The notes beneath the pieces are model-generated. The model was not told the origin of the DNA, did no database searches, and was given only the letters and a program-made list of their open reading frames with translations. A program made the translations under genes and the position numbers. Shown one piece after another: positions 33,731-43,270 of a stretch of 64,000 nt of DNA. Location of the stretch: NCBI GenBank assembly GCA_021798955.1, contig JAJZBK010000008.1:1-64000 (forward strand). The letters are read 5' to 3'. Every line of letters starts with the position of its first letter. The stretch's first letter is position 1. Source of the stretch: Actinomycetes bacterium. Lineage in GTDB: Bacteria; Actinomycetota; Acidimicrobiia; Acidimicrobiales; RAAP-2.

Positions 33731-34798
33731 ATGAGCGTCCTCTTCTCCCCGCTGACCCTGCGCGGCCTGACCGTCCGCAACCGCGTCTGGGTATCCCCCA
33801 TGTGCCAGTACTCCTCCGACAAGGGGAAGCCGACCGACTGGCACCTCGTGCACCTCGGGTCCTTCGCCCGGGGCGGTGCCGGCCTCGTGCTCACCGAGGC
33901 CACCGCCGTCAGCCCCGAGGGCCGCATCAGTCCGTGGGACGCCGGCATCTGGACGGACGAACAGGCCGATGCCTACCGGCGCATCACGTCCTTCGTCCAC
34001 GGCCAGGGTGCCGCCGCCGGCGTCCAACTGGCCCACGCCGGCCGAAAGGGCTCGACGCGACGTCCGTGGGAAGGCCACGGCTCGGTTCCGTCCAACGAGG
34101 GCGGCTGGCAGACGGTGGCGCCCTCCCCGATTGCCTTCGGCGACTTCGACGCCCCGAAGGAGCTCGCCGAGACCGAGCTCGCCGGGGTGGTCGCCGACTT
34201 TGGCGCCGCTGCAGTCCGCGCCGATGCCGCCGGGTTCGACGTGGTCGAGGTCCACGCTGCCCACGGCTACCTCCTCCACCAGTTCCTCTCCCCTCTCGCC
34301 AACCACCGGGCCGACCGTTACGGCGGGGACCTCGCCGGCCGAAGCCGGCTGCTCCTCGAGGTGGTCGAGGCCGTACGCGACGCCTGGCCGGAGGACAAGC
34401 CGCTCTTCGTGCGCCTCTCCGCCACCGACTGGGCGGAGGGCGGCTGGGGGCTCGAGGAGACGGTCGAGGTGGCCCGCCGGCTGGCCGAAGCGGGTGTCGA
34501 CCTGGTCGACGTGTCGAGCGGCGGAGCTGTGCCGTGGCAAGCGGTCGAGGTCGGCCCCGGCTACCAGGTCCCCTTCGCCCGCGCCGTGCGCGAGGGTGCC
34601 GGCGTGCCGACGGCCGCCGTCGGGCTCGTCACCGAGCCCGCCCAAGCCGAGGACATCGTGGCGAGTGGGGCGGCTGACGCCGTGCTGCTCGCTCGGGCCG
34701 TGTTGCGCGACCCGCACTGGGCGCTGCGGGCGGCCGACGAGCTCGGCGCCGGTGACGGGCTGTGGCCACGACAGTACTTGCGGGCCCGGCTGTCCTGA
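33731..34798 (+). CDS. Old yellow enzyme (NADH:flavin oxidoreductase, YqjM-like)
   Basis: The 355-residue FMN barrel reduces activated C=C bonds using NAD(P)H. Cys25 in SPMCQYSSD marks the thermophilic-like/YqjM class, where this cysteine tunes the flavin. His175 and His178 in EVHAAHGYLLHQF bind the substrate carbonyl, followed by FLSPLANHRADRYGG. The ATG at 33731 is the only start that gives the normal N-terminus; a clear Shine-Dalgarno is lacking. It lies alone, 119 bp before an acyl-CoA dehydrogenase. The natural substrate cannot be inferred. Confidence 0.9.
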   Translation: MSVLFSPLTLRGLTVRNRVWVSPMCQYSSDKGKPTDWHLVHLGSFARGGAGLVLTEATAVSPEGRISPWDAGIWTDEQADAYRRITSFVHGQGAAAGVQLAHAGRKGSTRRPWEGHGSVPSNEGGWQTVAPSPIAFGDFDAPKELAETELAGVVADFGAAAVRADAAGFDVVEVHAAHGYLLHQFLSPLANHRADRYGGDLAGRSRLLLEVVEAVRDAWPEDKPLFVRLSATDWAEGGWGLEETVEVARRLAEAGVDLVDVSSGGAVPWQAVEVGPGYQVPFARAVREGAGVPTAAVGLVTEPAQAEDIVASGAADAVLLARAVLRDPHWALRAADELGAGDGLWPRQYLRARLS

Positions 34799-34917
34799 GG
34801 GTGGTGCAAGCGCCCCTGGCCGGAGCGGCTCCACCTGCTGGCGCCCCCGCCACGAGCGTCCCCGGAGAGACATCGCCCCGTTCGACGTGACGCGCGGCCG
34901 CGGGGCAGACTGCAGCA

Positions 34918-36144
34918 ATGGTCACCGACACCGACACGTCCTCGACCGATGCCTTGGCCGCTGAGCTCGACGTCGCCATCGACCAGCTCCTCGCCGACGC
35001 TCCCCCTTCCTCGACGCCACCCGCCGCGTTCCTCGGTGAGCAGTTCGACCGGGGGCTCGCCTGGGTGCACTGGCCGGAGGGCCAAGGTGGACGGGGCTGG
35101 GCGGCTCCGCTGCAACAGCGGGTCGTGGCGCGCCTGGCGGAGGCTGGTGCCCCCAACCCCGGCTTCGTCAACGTGATCGGCTACGGCATGGTGGCGCCGA
35201 CCATCGCCACCCACGGCACGCCAGAACAACGTGCGCGCTACCTCCGGCCGCTGTTCACCTGCGAAGAGATCTGGTGCCAGCTCTTCAGCGAGCCCGGGGC
35301 CGGCTCCGACGTCGCCAGCCTCGCCACCCGGGCGGTGCGCGACGGCGACGAGTGGGTGGTGACCGGCCAGAAGGTGTGGACCACCCTCGCCCACCTAGCC
35401 AGCTTCGGCCTCCTCATCGCCCGGACCGACCCCGAGCAGCCCAAGCACAAGGGGCTCACCGCCTTCCTCCTCGACATGCACGCCCCCGGGGTGGAGGTCC
35501 GACCGCTGTACCAGATCACCGGAGAGGCCGAGTTCAACGAGGTCTTCATGACCGAGGTCCGGGTCCCCGACTCGGCCCGGCTCGGAGACGTCGGGGACGG
35601 CTGGCGCGTGGCCATCACGACCCTGATGAACGAGCGAGTGTCCATCGGCGGGGGGGTGAGCCGTCGGGGCGAGGGCGCCATCGGCGACGCCCTCCGGGTA
35701 TGGAAGGAGCGGTGGGCCGGCACCACCAGCGCCCACGCGAGCGTGCTGCGGGACCGCCTCGTCCAGACCTGGGTGCGGGCCGAGGTGACCCGGCTCACCA
35801 ACCTGCGGGCGGCCCAGAACCGCACGGCCGGCACCCCCGGCCCCGAGGGATCGGTGGCCAAGCTCGCCTTCGCCGAGGAGAACAAGCGGATCTATGAGCT
35901 CTGCGTCGACCTGCTGGGCGCCGACGGCATGCGCCACAGCTCCGACTATCCCCGCATTCGTCCCGAGCACGTCGCCCTCGGCACGACAGACGTGACCAAG
36001 GCGTTCCTCCGGGTACGGGCCAACTCGATCGAGGGCGGCACCTCCGAGGTGATGCGCAACATCTTGGCGGAGCGGGTGCTCGGGCTGCCCGGCGACCCCA
36101 AGCCCGACACCGGTCTGCCCTGGAAGGACACGCTGCGCAACTGA
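34918..36144 (+). CDS. Acyl-CoA dehydrogenase
   Basis: The 408-residue flavoprotein shows QLFSEPGAGSDVASLATRA and VTGQKVWTTLAHLA as flavin segments, and NSIEGGTSEVMRNILAERVLG with the catalytic-region glutamate and the C-terminal FAD contact. The N-terminal 35 residues are Asp/Ser/Thr-rich and poorly conserved. This group is frequent in actinobacterial steroid and aromatic catabolism, but there are no pathway neighbours to narrow the substrate. The ATG at 34918 is the usual-looking start. Confidence 0.88.
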   Translation: MVTDTDTSSTDALAAELDVAIDQLLADAPPSSTPPAAFLGEQFDRGLAWVHWPEGQGGRGWAAPLQQRVVARLAEAGAPNPGFVNVIGYGMVAPTIATHGTPEQRARYLRPLFTCEEIWCQLFSEPGAGSDVASLATRAVRDGDEWVVTGQKVWTTLAHLASFGLLIARTDPEQPKHKGLTAFLLDMHAPGVEVRPLYQITGEAEFNEVFMTEVRVPDSARLGDVGDGWRVAITTLMNERVSIGGGVSRRGEGAIGDALRVWKERWAGTTSAHASVLRDRLVQTWVRAEVTRLTNLRAAQNRTAGTPGPEGSVAKLAFAEENKRIYELCVDLLGADGMRHSSDYPRIRPEHVALGTTDVTKAFLRVRANSIEGGTSEVMRNILAERVLGLPGDPKPDTGLPWKDTLRN

Positions 36145-36333
36145 GGGAAGGGCGGCTCGGGCAGGAGGGCGGTCCGACTGAGGCCGGTGGACCAAACGGG
36201 CGAGGCAACTCGGGCACCGGCGCTGTCGAAGTCGTGCTGGTAGGGTCGCCGTCCGTGCCGGCGCGGCAGGCCCGGCGACCCAGGGACGAGCGGCCCAGGC
36301 GCTCGTCGTGACCAACGGGACGCGTTGGAAGCC

Positions 36334-38385
36334 ATGACGACTCCGAACAACATGCCGCCGCGGCCCTCGGCGGCGCGACGCGGCGCACCTGTCCCCGACG
36401 GGGGAGTCCCTCCAGCTCTCGAACCTGGCGAGACTTCCCCCGAGCGCCCGCCTCGATCGGGCCCGAGCCCGGCGCCGACGCGGGCCACCGCAGCAGGGCG
36501 TCGCCGCGTGCCGGATGACAGGGCACCGGGCAGGAACGGCGACGGGCGGCCTCGACGGTGGGACGCGGTCGTGCCAACCCGGTCGCCAACTGCCGCGACG
36601 GTGCTCGCCATCGTCGTCTACGTCGCGCTGGCCGTGGTCGTCTTCTGGCACCTGTGGACGAACAACCCGACCCAGGTCTCCCAGCCCGGTGGGGACCAGT
36701 TCTCCAACATGTGGTTCCTCGAGTGGGTGCCTTTCGCCATCTCGCACGGCTACAACCCGTTCTTCTCGAACTTCGTCAACTACCCCTTCGGCGTCAACCT
36801 CCTCACCAACACGAGCGCGCTCCTGCTCGGGCTGGCGGCGAGCCCCATCACGGTCGTCTGGGGGCCGGTCGCTTCGTTCAACGTCCTGCTCACACTGGCG
36901 CTGCCCGCCTCGGCAACCTCCGGCTACTTCCTCGCCCGCCGGTTCACGACATGGCGGCCGGCGGCCTTCGTTGCCGGGCTCCTCTACGGGTTCTCTCCCT
37001 ATGAGATCGCCCAGAGCGCCGGCCACCTCAACCTCACCTTCGTCGTCTTCCCGCCGCTCGTCCTCCTCGCGCTGCACGAGCTGGTGGTCCGCCAGGCCCG
37101 TCCGGCGCGTCGGTGGGGCATCGGGCTGGGGCTCTTGCTCACGGCCCAGTTCTTCGTCTCGAGCGAGGTTCTGGCGTCGACCATCGTCGTCGCGGCGATC
37201 TGTCTCGTGACGACTGTCGCCGTGGGGTGGAGATCGGCTCGTCCCCACCTCCGCCACGCCCTCGTCGGCGGAGCGTGGGCCGCCGGCACCGCCGTCGTCC
37301 TCCTCTCCTACCCCCTCTGGTTCGCCCTCAGGGGCCCAGGGCACATCAGCGGACCCATCCAGCTCGTACCCCAGGGCTACCGGGCCGACCTCCTCGGACC
37401 ACTCATCCCCGACTCGCTAATGCGCTTGGCTCCGGCCCACCTCGCGCACATCGCCGACAACTTCGCCAACAGCCCCACCGAGAACGGCTCCTACCTCGGC
37501 GTCACCCTCCTCGCCTTGCTCGCCATCGCCACCGTGGCGTTGTGGCGCCAGTCGAAGCCGCTACGAGTGATCGCCGTGGGCGGAGCGGCGGCATTCGTCC
37601 TCTCCCTCGGGGCGGGCCTGGTCGTGAAGAGCAACCCGCCGGGCGCCGCCAGCGGCTTCCCGCTCCCCGAGCGCATCTTCACCAAGCTCCCGGTGCTCTC
37701 CAACACCATCCCGGTTCGGTACTCGTTGTACGTCGCCCTCTTCGCCGCCCTCGAGCTCGCTCTCGTGCTCGACCACCTCCACCGGAGGCTCGCGTCCGAC
37801 GCTCCCGCTCGGGGAGGCCACCGACCGCCGCGGTGGTGGGCCCCCACCATCCCCGCCGTGCTCACCGTCGTCGCGCTCGTCCCGCTGGTCCCCGTGGCGC
37901 CCTTCACAGCCGTCGGTCCCGTCGGTACCCCGTCGTTCTTCACGACGGCCGCGCTGCGATCATCGGTCCCTGTCGGCAGCACGACTGTCCTCTACCCGTA
38001 CCCGTCGTCGAAGACACCGAACGGCCAGGCGTGGCAGGCCATCTCGGACCTCCGCTTCCGCATGCCAGGCGGGTACTTCCTCGTTCCCCAAGGCCGGTCG
38101 CAGCACATTGCCTTCAGCCCGGCGCTCGGGTACACGCGAACGACACTCACGGCAACCGTGCTCACCGATCTTGCCGCCGGCACCCCTCCGGCCCGATCGA
38201 CCGCGCTGCGCACGTCACTGCGCGCCCAGTGGCGGACATGGCACGTGCAGACGCTTGTCGCCTTCCCTACCCTGGGCGCCAATCCGACGGGCACGATCGC
38301 GTTCTTCACCTGGCTCACCGGACGCCCACCGATCGTCCAGCCCGGCGCCACGTACCTCTGGACGCACCTCGAGCCGTCCCTCTGA
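36334..38385 (+). CDS. Multi-pass membrane protein, GT-C glycosyltransferase-like
   Basis: The 683-residue protein has a disordered, Pro/Arg-rich N-terminus of about 85 residues, then 10 or more membrane helices and a C-terminal outside domain of about 180 residues. The first loop has GGDQFSNMWFLEW and FVNYPFGVNLLTNTSA, a layout seen in uncharacterised actinobacterial GT-C proteins that add sugars from polyprenyl donors. No enzyme activity is proven by the sequence. The ATG at 36334 follows GGAAGCC; one more ATG lies 9 bp upstream. It stands alone on this strand between two catabolic genes. Confidence 0.7.
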   Translation: MTTPNNMPPRPSAARRGAPVPDGGVPPALEPGETSPERPPRSGPSPAPTRATAAGRRRVPDDRAPGRNGDGRPRRWDAVVPTRSPTAATVLAIVVYVALAVVVFWHLWTNNPTQVSQPGGDQFSNMWFLEWVPFAISHGYNPFFSNFVNYPFGVNLLTNTSALLLGLAASPITVVWGPVASFNVLLTLALPASATSGYFLARRFTTWRPAAFVAGLLYGFSPYEIAQSAGHLNLTFVVFPPLVLLALHELVVRQARPARRWGIGLGLLLTAQFFVSSEVLASTIVVAAICLVTTVAVGWRSARPHLRHALVGGAWAAGTAVVLLSYPLWFALRGPGHISGPIQLVPQGYRADLLGPLIPDSLMRLAPAHLAHIADNFANSPTENGSYLGVTLLALLAIATVALWRQSKPLRVIAVGGAAAFVLSLGAGLVVKSNPPGAASGFPLPERIFTKLPVLSNTIPVRYSLYVALFAALELALVLDHLHRRLASDAPARGGHRPPRWWAPTIPAVLTVVALVPLVPVAPFTAVGPVGTPSFFTTAALRSSVPVGSTTVLYPYPSSKTPNGQAWQAISDLRFRMPGGYFLVPQGRSQHIAFSPALGYTRTTLTATVLTDLAAGTPPARSTALRTSLRAQWRTWHVQTLVAFPTLGANPTGTIAFFTWLTGRPPIVQPGATYLWTHLEPSL

Positions 38386-38393
38386 CACCGAGC

Positions 38394-38440
38394 GCCACGC
38401 CAGCCCCGCCACGCCAGCCCCGCCACGCCAGCCCCGCCAC
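38394..38440. repeat. 14-bp tandem repeat after a gene end
   Basis: GCCACGCCAGCCCC is repeated at 38394, 38408 and 38422, with a partial fourth copy. It starts eight bases after the stop codon of the membrane protein gene. Confidence 0.93.
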
Positions 38441-38555
38441 GGCGGCGGCCACCCACCGGTGGCGCACACAGTCGGGGCATCCCGTAACCTGGGGCGAGGC
38501 CAACGGGCCGCTCGAGCGAGCACGCGAACAGGCGGGTCACGGAGGGGGGAACCCG

Positions 38556-40247
38556 ATGGCACTGGACCTGGGGCGTCGCCAACTGGCACAGGCAGTGCGT
38601 CAGGCCGGCAGGCAGGGAGGCGACCTGCCGCCGGTGGTGATCGTCGGAGCGGGGCTGTCAGGGCTCGCCATGGGGGCCCAGTTGGTGCGGGCCGGCTTCG
38701 ACCGCTTCACCATCGTCGAGCAGGCAGACGAGGTCGGCGGCACGTGGCGCGACAACACGTACCCGGGGGCCGGGTGTGACGTCCCCTCCCACCTCTACTC
38801 GTTCTCCTTCTGGCCCAAGCGCGACTGGTCACGCCGCTACGCCGGGCAACCCGAGATCCTCGCCTACGCGCGGGCCTTCGCCGAACGGTTCGGCCTGCGC
38901 GACCACCTCAGGGTGTCGACCACCGTCGTCCGCGCCGACCTCGACGAGGACCGCGGCACGTGGAACGTCGACGTGCTGGGCCCCGACGGCACGCCCGGCA
39001 CCCTCGAGGCCTCGGTCGTCGTCTTCGCCTGCGGCCAGCTCAACCGCCCCCACGTCCCCCGCCTCGAGGGCCTGGAGCGCTTCTCCGGGCGGTGGTGGCA
39101 CTCGGCGCGCTGGGACCACTCGGTCGACGTCACCGGCAAGCGGGTCGCCGTCGTCGGCAGCGGGGCGAGCGCCATCCAGTTCGTCCCGCCGCTCGCCCGA
39201 CAGGCGGCCTCGGTCACCGTGTTCCAGCGGACCCCGAGCTACGTAGCGCCCAAGCGAGACCACCCCTACGAGGGCCTCAAGCGGCAGGTGCTGGCCGGGG
39301 TGCCGGCCGCCGGGCGGGCCCTGCGCTGGTGGACCTACTGGGTGATGGAGGCCCGGTGGCTCGCCTTCCGCGAGGGGAGCTGGCTGGGCCGGCGCATGGC
39401 CGCCCTGTTCGCCTCGCAGCTGCGGGCGAACGTCGTCTCGGAGTCCCTCCCCGAGCACGCCGTCGTGCCCGACTACCCGATCGGCTGCAAGCGCATCCTC
39501 ATCTCCAACGAGTGGTACCCGACGCTGCTCCGGCCCAACGTGACCGTCGTCGACGAGCCGATCGTGCGCGTCGACCCCGGGGGACCAGTCGCCGCGTCGG
39601 GCGTGCACCACGACGCAGACGTGATCGTCTTCGGGACCGGCTTCGAGACCACTGACTTCCTCGGCCACGTCCCCGTGGTCGGGCGAGGCGGCCGGACCCT
39701 CGCCGAGACGTGGTCGGGCGGCGCGCACGCCTACCTCGGCGTCGCCGTCCCCGACTTCCCCAACTGCTTCCTGCTCTACGGGCCGAACACCAACCTGGGC
39801 CACAACTCGATCCTCTTCATGGTCGAGCGCCAGGTGAACCTGGTGCTCCAGGCCGTCGCCACGCTGGTGCGCCGGCGCCCCGGCGCCCCGGCGGGCCCGG
39901 GGACGACCATCGAGGTCGGCGAGGGCCCCGACGCCCGCGACGACGACCGCGTCCAACGCCTGATGGCCCACACGGCGTGGGTGGCGGCGTGCCACAGCTG
40001 GTACAAGGACGCGTCGGGCCGGGTGACCAACAACTGGCCCACGTGGACGTTCCGCTACTGGCTCGACACCGTGATGCTCCGTCGCGGCGACTGGCTGGTC
40101 ACCAGCACCTCCGGGCCGGCAGGCTCCGGAACGGCGGGCTCAGGAACAGCGGGCTCCGGCACGGACCTCCCGTCTCCGCCCGATCGGCGTCGCAGGGACC
40201 CTCGGGAGGTGCGGCGACACCTGGGGCCAGGCACCAGTAGCCGGTAG
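38556..40247 (+). CDS. Baeyer-Villiger-type flavin monooxygenase
   Basis: The 563-residue protein inserts oxygen using FAD and NADPH. Two nucleotide-binding motifs are present (GAGLSG at 31-36 and GSGASA at 201-206). Between them lies the Baeyer-Villiger fingerprint FSGRWWHSARWD (176-187), matching FxGxxxHxxxW. The ATG at 38556 has GGAGGGGGG upstream. The C-terminal tail has three in-frame GSGTA-type repeats and is probably disordered. Substrates of this class range from cyclic ketones to fatty ketones and steroids. The oleate hydratase module lies 3.5 kb downstream, separated by two genes. Confidence 0.88.
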   Translation: MALDLGRRQLAQAVRQAGRQGGDLPPVVIVGAGLSGLAMGAQLVRAGFDRFTIVEQADEVGGTWRDNTYPGAGCDVPSHLYSFSFWPKRDWSRRYAGQPEILAYARAFAERFGLRDHLRVSTTVVRADLDEDRGTWNVDVLGPDGTPGTLEASVVVFACGQLNRPHVPRLEGLERFSGRWWHSARWDHSVDVTGKRVAVVGSGASAIQFVPPLARQAASVTVFQRTPSYVAPKRDHPYEGLKRQVLAGVPAAGRALRWWTYWVMEARWLAFREGSWLGRRMAALFASQLRANVVSESLPEHAVVPDYPIGCKRILISNEWYPTLLRPNVTVVDEPIVRVDPGGPVAASGVHHDADVIVFGTGFETTDFLGHVPVVGRGGRTLAETWSGGAHAYLGVAVPDFPNCFLLYGPNTNLGHNSILFMVERQVNLVLQAVATLVRRRPGAPAGPGTTIEVGEGPDARDDDRVQRLMAHTAWVAACHSWYKDASGRVTNNWPTWTFRYWLDTVMLRRGDWLVTSTSGPAGSGTAGSGTAGSGTDLPSPPDRRRRDPREVRRHLGPGTSSR

Positions 40248-40363
40248 CCGGTCCCCCGCCAGCCCGCACACCACTGCGCCCCCCTCCCCCCGGCTCGCTC
40301 CTCGCGCCACCCAAACGGGGCCTGATGCCACCGGAGGGGGACTCCTTGGTAGCGTCTCCGTCT

Positions 40364-42214
40364 ATGGCTCGAACCGGTCCCGGGGGGCCGTCGCTCGACC
40401 CGTCACGCGCCGGGCGGCGCGGCTCCGTGCCCAACGAAGAGGGCCTGCGCGCCCTCGGAGAGGTGATCAATGGGCGCGGCAGTCGGTCGAACGGCCGCTC
40501 CAACGGTCGGTCTAACGGCTACGAGGAAGCGCCGCGCTCGGGTTACCGCGAGCCGGGTACCGGGCCCCGAGGCCGTCCATCCGCGTCGTCCAGTCGCACC
40601 CAACGCCGTCGCGCCCGCACCCAGTCGCGCCGGCGCAAGCGCACCAAGCGGGCTGTGCTCGTCTCCGGGCTCGTCGTCCTGCTGCTCATCCTGGCCGGAG
40701 GGGGCTACGCCTACTACCTGAACAGCGAGATCCATCGCGTCGACGTGCGCGGGCTCGCCGTTTCCCCGACGTCGGGAGCGGACGCCGGCACCGAGAACAT
40801 CCTGATGGTGGGATCGACCACCCGGTGCGGTCTGGCCCATCAGAACGCGGCCTACGGCCTGTGCTCGCAGGGGGTCACCGGCGTCAACAGCGACGTCATC
40901 ATGATCCTCCACTTGAACCCGTCCACCCGTTCGCTCTCCATCCTGTCGCTCCCGCGCGACCTGTTCATCCCGAACGCCCGGGTGCGTAACCTCAGGCAGG
41001 GGATCACCTCGGCCAACAAGATCGATGCCGGCCTCTACGACGGCCCGAGCCAGCTCGTCGCCTCCATCAAAGAGGACTTCGGGATCCCGATCCAGCACTA
41101 CGTGGTGCTCAACTTCGACACCTTCGCCAGCGTGGTGAACGCCTTGGGCGGCATCAACATGTACTTCCCGATGCCCGTCTTCGACGCCTACTCCCAGCTG
41201 TACGTGCCCACCCCTGGGTGCATCCACCTCGACGGCTACCGGGCGCTCCAGGTCGTCCGGGCCCGTCACCTGCAGTACCGGCCCGCAGGGGTCACCGCTG
41301 ATCGCGCCTACTGGCCGCACGAGGTCGAGAGCGACCTGGCCCGCATCCGCCGAGACCACGAATTCCTCCGCGTGCTCGCTACTGCTGTCTCGAAGAAGGG
41401 GCTCGGCAACCCGATCACCGACGAGCAGATGGTCTCGTCGGTGGCGCCGTACCTGACGGTGGACAAGTCGTTCTCGACCACCGACATGATCCACCTCGTG
41501 CTCACCTTCCACAGCGTGAACGCGGCAAAGGCTCCTCAGTACACGTTGCCCGTGGAGCCCAGCTCGTCGCTCACCTACGCCTACAAAGGCGGCGACTACG
41601 GCAACGTCGAATTTCCGGCGACGACGCCCGACCAGCAGATCGTCGACCAGTTCCTCGGCGTGTCGGCATCCACCAACACGCTGACCGGCGAGGCCCTGCC
41701 GAGCCCCAGCTCGGTGACGGTCTCGGTGCTCAACGGAACCGGCGTCTACAACCAAGCAGCCGACACGGCGAACGCGCTCTCGGCGCTGGGCTTCCACATC
41801 GCCGGCATCGGCAACGCAACACCGACCGGCCCCATCTCCGAGACCCTCGTGGCATACGGCCAGAAGACCCCAGCGGTCGAGGCGGCAGCCCAGGCGGTGG
41901 CCCGGTCGATGAGCGGGGCGGTCATCATGGACTACAACCCCAAGCTGGTGGCCGACGGCGCCCAGGTGACGGTGGTGACTGGCTCGCAATTCAGCGTCAA
42001 CCCCCCGCCCACCTCCTCCACCGGTGGCACGTCTGGCTCCTCGTCGACGACATCGTCGGCTCCGGCGACCACCGCCCCCTCGACCTCGACCTCGAGTCCG
42101 AGCTCCACCTCCACCAGCCTCCCGCCCACGTTCTCGTCGCCGACGCCGGCTGTCACCCCGCTCAAGCCGTGGGACCCCCGGTCGTGCACACCGTCCGGAG
42201 GCGAGGGGCCCTGA
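40364..42214 (+). CDS. LytR-CpsA-Psr (LCP) family cell-wall ligase with LytR_C domain
   Basis: The 616-residue protein attaches secondary polymers such as arabinogalactan or teichoic-acid-like glycans to peptidoglycan. A basic, Ser/Asn-rich cytoplasmic tail with SNGRSNGRSNG precedes a membrane helix (about 98-118). The LCP domain follows with NILMVGS, GVNSDVIMILHLNP, SILSLPRDLFIP and an NKIDA segment, containing the usual Arg and Asp residues. A LytR_C domain (about 440-540, SVLNGTG) and a long Ser/Thr/Pro tail complete it. ATG at 40364 is preferred; one at 40325 is possible. It is a monocistronic gene. Confidence 0.9.
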   Translation: MARTGPGGPSLDPSRAGRRGSVPNEEGLRALGEVINGRGSRSNGRSNGRSNGYEEAPRSGYREPGTGPRGRPSASSSRTQRRRARTQSRRRKRTKRAVLVSGLVVLLLILAGGGYAYYLNSEIHRVDVRGLAVSPTSGADAGTENILMVGSTTRCGLAHQNAAYGLCSQGVTGVNSDVIMILHLNPSTRSLSILSLPRDLFIPNARVRNLRQGITSANKIDAGLYDGPSQLVASIKEDFGIPIQHYVVLNFDTFASVVNALGGINMYFPMPVFDAYSQLYVPTPGCIHLDGYRALQVVRARHLQYRPAGVTADRAYWPHEVESDLARIRRDHEFLRVLATAVSKKGLGNPITDEQMVSSVAPYLTVDKSFSTTDMIHLVLTFHSVNAAKAPQYTLPVEPSSSLTYAYKGGDYGNVEFPATTPDQQIVDQFLGVSASTNTLTGEALPSPSSVTVSVLNGTGVYNQAADTANALSALGFHIAGIGNATPTGPISETLVAYGQKTPAVEAAAQAVARSMSGAVIMDYNPKLVADGAQVTVVTGSQFSVNPPPTSSTGGTSGSSSTTSSAPATTAPSTSTSSPSSTSTSLPPTFSSPTPAVTPLKPWDPRSCTPSGGEGP

Positions 42215-42304
42215 CCCCGTCTTGGCACCCGAGCGGCGGAGACGTCCCTGGCCGACCCGCGTCGGTGGCACTCGACCACCCGTGGTCCGAGCCGATGGGC
42301 AGCC

Positions 42305-43270
42305 TCAGCGAGTGAGCTGTTCGGCGGGGACCTGACCGAGCCTCCCGGCCTGGTAGTCCTCGAAGGCTTGGGCTACTTCGGCTCGGGTGTTCATGACGAA
42401 GGGCCCGTAGGCGAAGACGGGCTCACGAATCGGTTGTCCACCGAGGAGGAGGACGTCGAGGACTGGGGTGCGCGACGCCCGGCGGGAGGAAGCACGCAGC
42501 ACGAGGGTGTCCCCCGACCCGTAGACGACCAACTGACCGGTGTGCACCGGGCGGCCCTCGGTACCGACCAGGCCGTCGCCACCGAGCACGTAGGCGAGCG
42601 CGTTCCACGATGACGGCCACGGGAGCGCTACCTCTGCACCGGGGCTGACGGTCGCGTGGACGAGGGTGATCGGCGTGTGCGTCACGCCGGGTCCCCGGTG
42701 GTCTCCGAGGTCGCCAGCGATGAGCCGGAGCAGCGCCCCACCGTCCGGGGTCGTGAGCAAGCGGACACGATCAGCCCGGATGTCCTGGTAGCGAGGGGTG
42801 ACCAGCTTGTCCGCCCGCGGGAGGTTCACCCACAGCTGGATGCCGTGGAACAGGCCGCCTTCGGCCACGAGCTGTTCAGGCGGGGCCTCGATGTGGAGGA
42901 TGCCCGCGCCGGCGGTCATCCACTGAGTGTCACCGTTGGTGATGAGCCCACCTCCGCCGATGGAGTCTTGGTGGCGGAAGGTGCCGTCGATCATGTAGGT
43001 GACCGTCTCGAACCCACGGTGTGGATGCCACGGGGTCCCCTTGGGCTCGCCCGGGGCGTACTCGACCTCTCCCATCTGGTCCATGTGGACAAATGGGTCG
43101 AGGGCGGCATGGTCGACCCCGGCGAACGCCCGGCGCACCGGGAACCCCTCGCCTTCGAGCCCGGGCGGTGCCGTGGTGACCGAGACGACCGGGCGCACGG
43201 TCCGCGCTACCGCCCGAGTGGCGTCCACTCGAGGCAGGCTCAGGGTGTCCTCGACGGTGACTGCAGGCAC
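42305..43270 (-). CDS. Pirin-family protein
   Basis: The product is about 321 residues, with two cupin halves as in pirins. The metal site is visible as GTPWHPHRGFETVTY with two histidines, and HIEAPP supplies a further ligand pattern. Bacterial pirins can act as quercetin dioxygenases or as redox-sensing partners of metabolic enzymes. I chose the GTG at 43270, with AGGAGG four to five bases upstream. It is transcribed away from the hydroxyacyl-CoA dehydrogenase gene, and the intergenic palindrome at 43392-43403 could control it. Confidence 0.87.
   Translation of the reverse strand: MPAVTVEDTLSLPRVDATRAVARTVRPVVSVTTAPPGLEGEGFPVRRAFAGVDHAALDPFVHMDQMGEVEYAPGEPKGTPWHPHRGFETVTYMIDGTFRHQDSIGGGGLITNGDTQWMTAGAGILHIEAPPEQLVAEGGLFHGIQLWVNLPRADKLVTPRYQDIRADRVRLLTTPDGGALLRLIAGDLGDHRGPGVTHTPITLVHATVSPGAEVALPWPSSWNALAYVLGGDGLVGTEGRPVHTGQLVVYGSGDTLVLRASSRRASRTPVLDVLLLGGQPIREPVFAYGPFVMNTRAEVAQAFEDYQAGRLGQVPAEQLTR

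Noticed and set aside
37113-38555. Long in-frame N-terminal extension of the Baeyer-Villiger monooxygenase
   Set aside because: The extension lies over the GT-C-like gene in another frame and is Arg/Pro-rich. The ATG at 38556 has a good ribosome site and gives the usual FAD-binding start.
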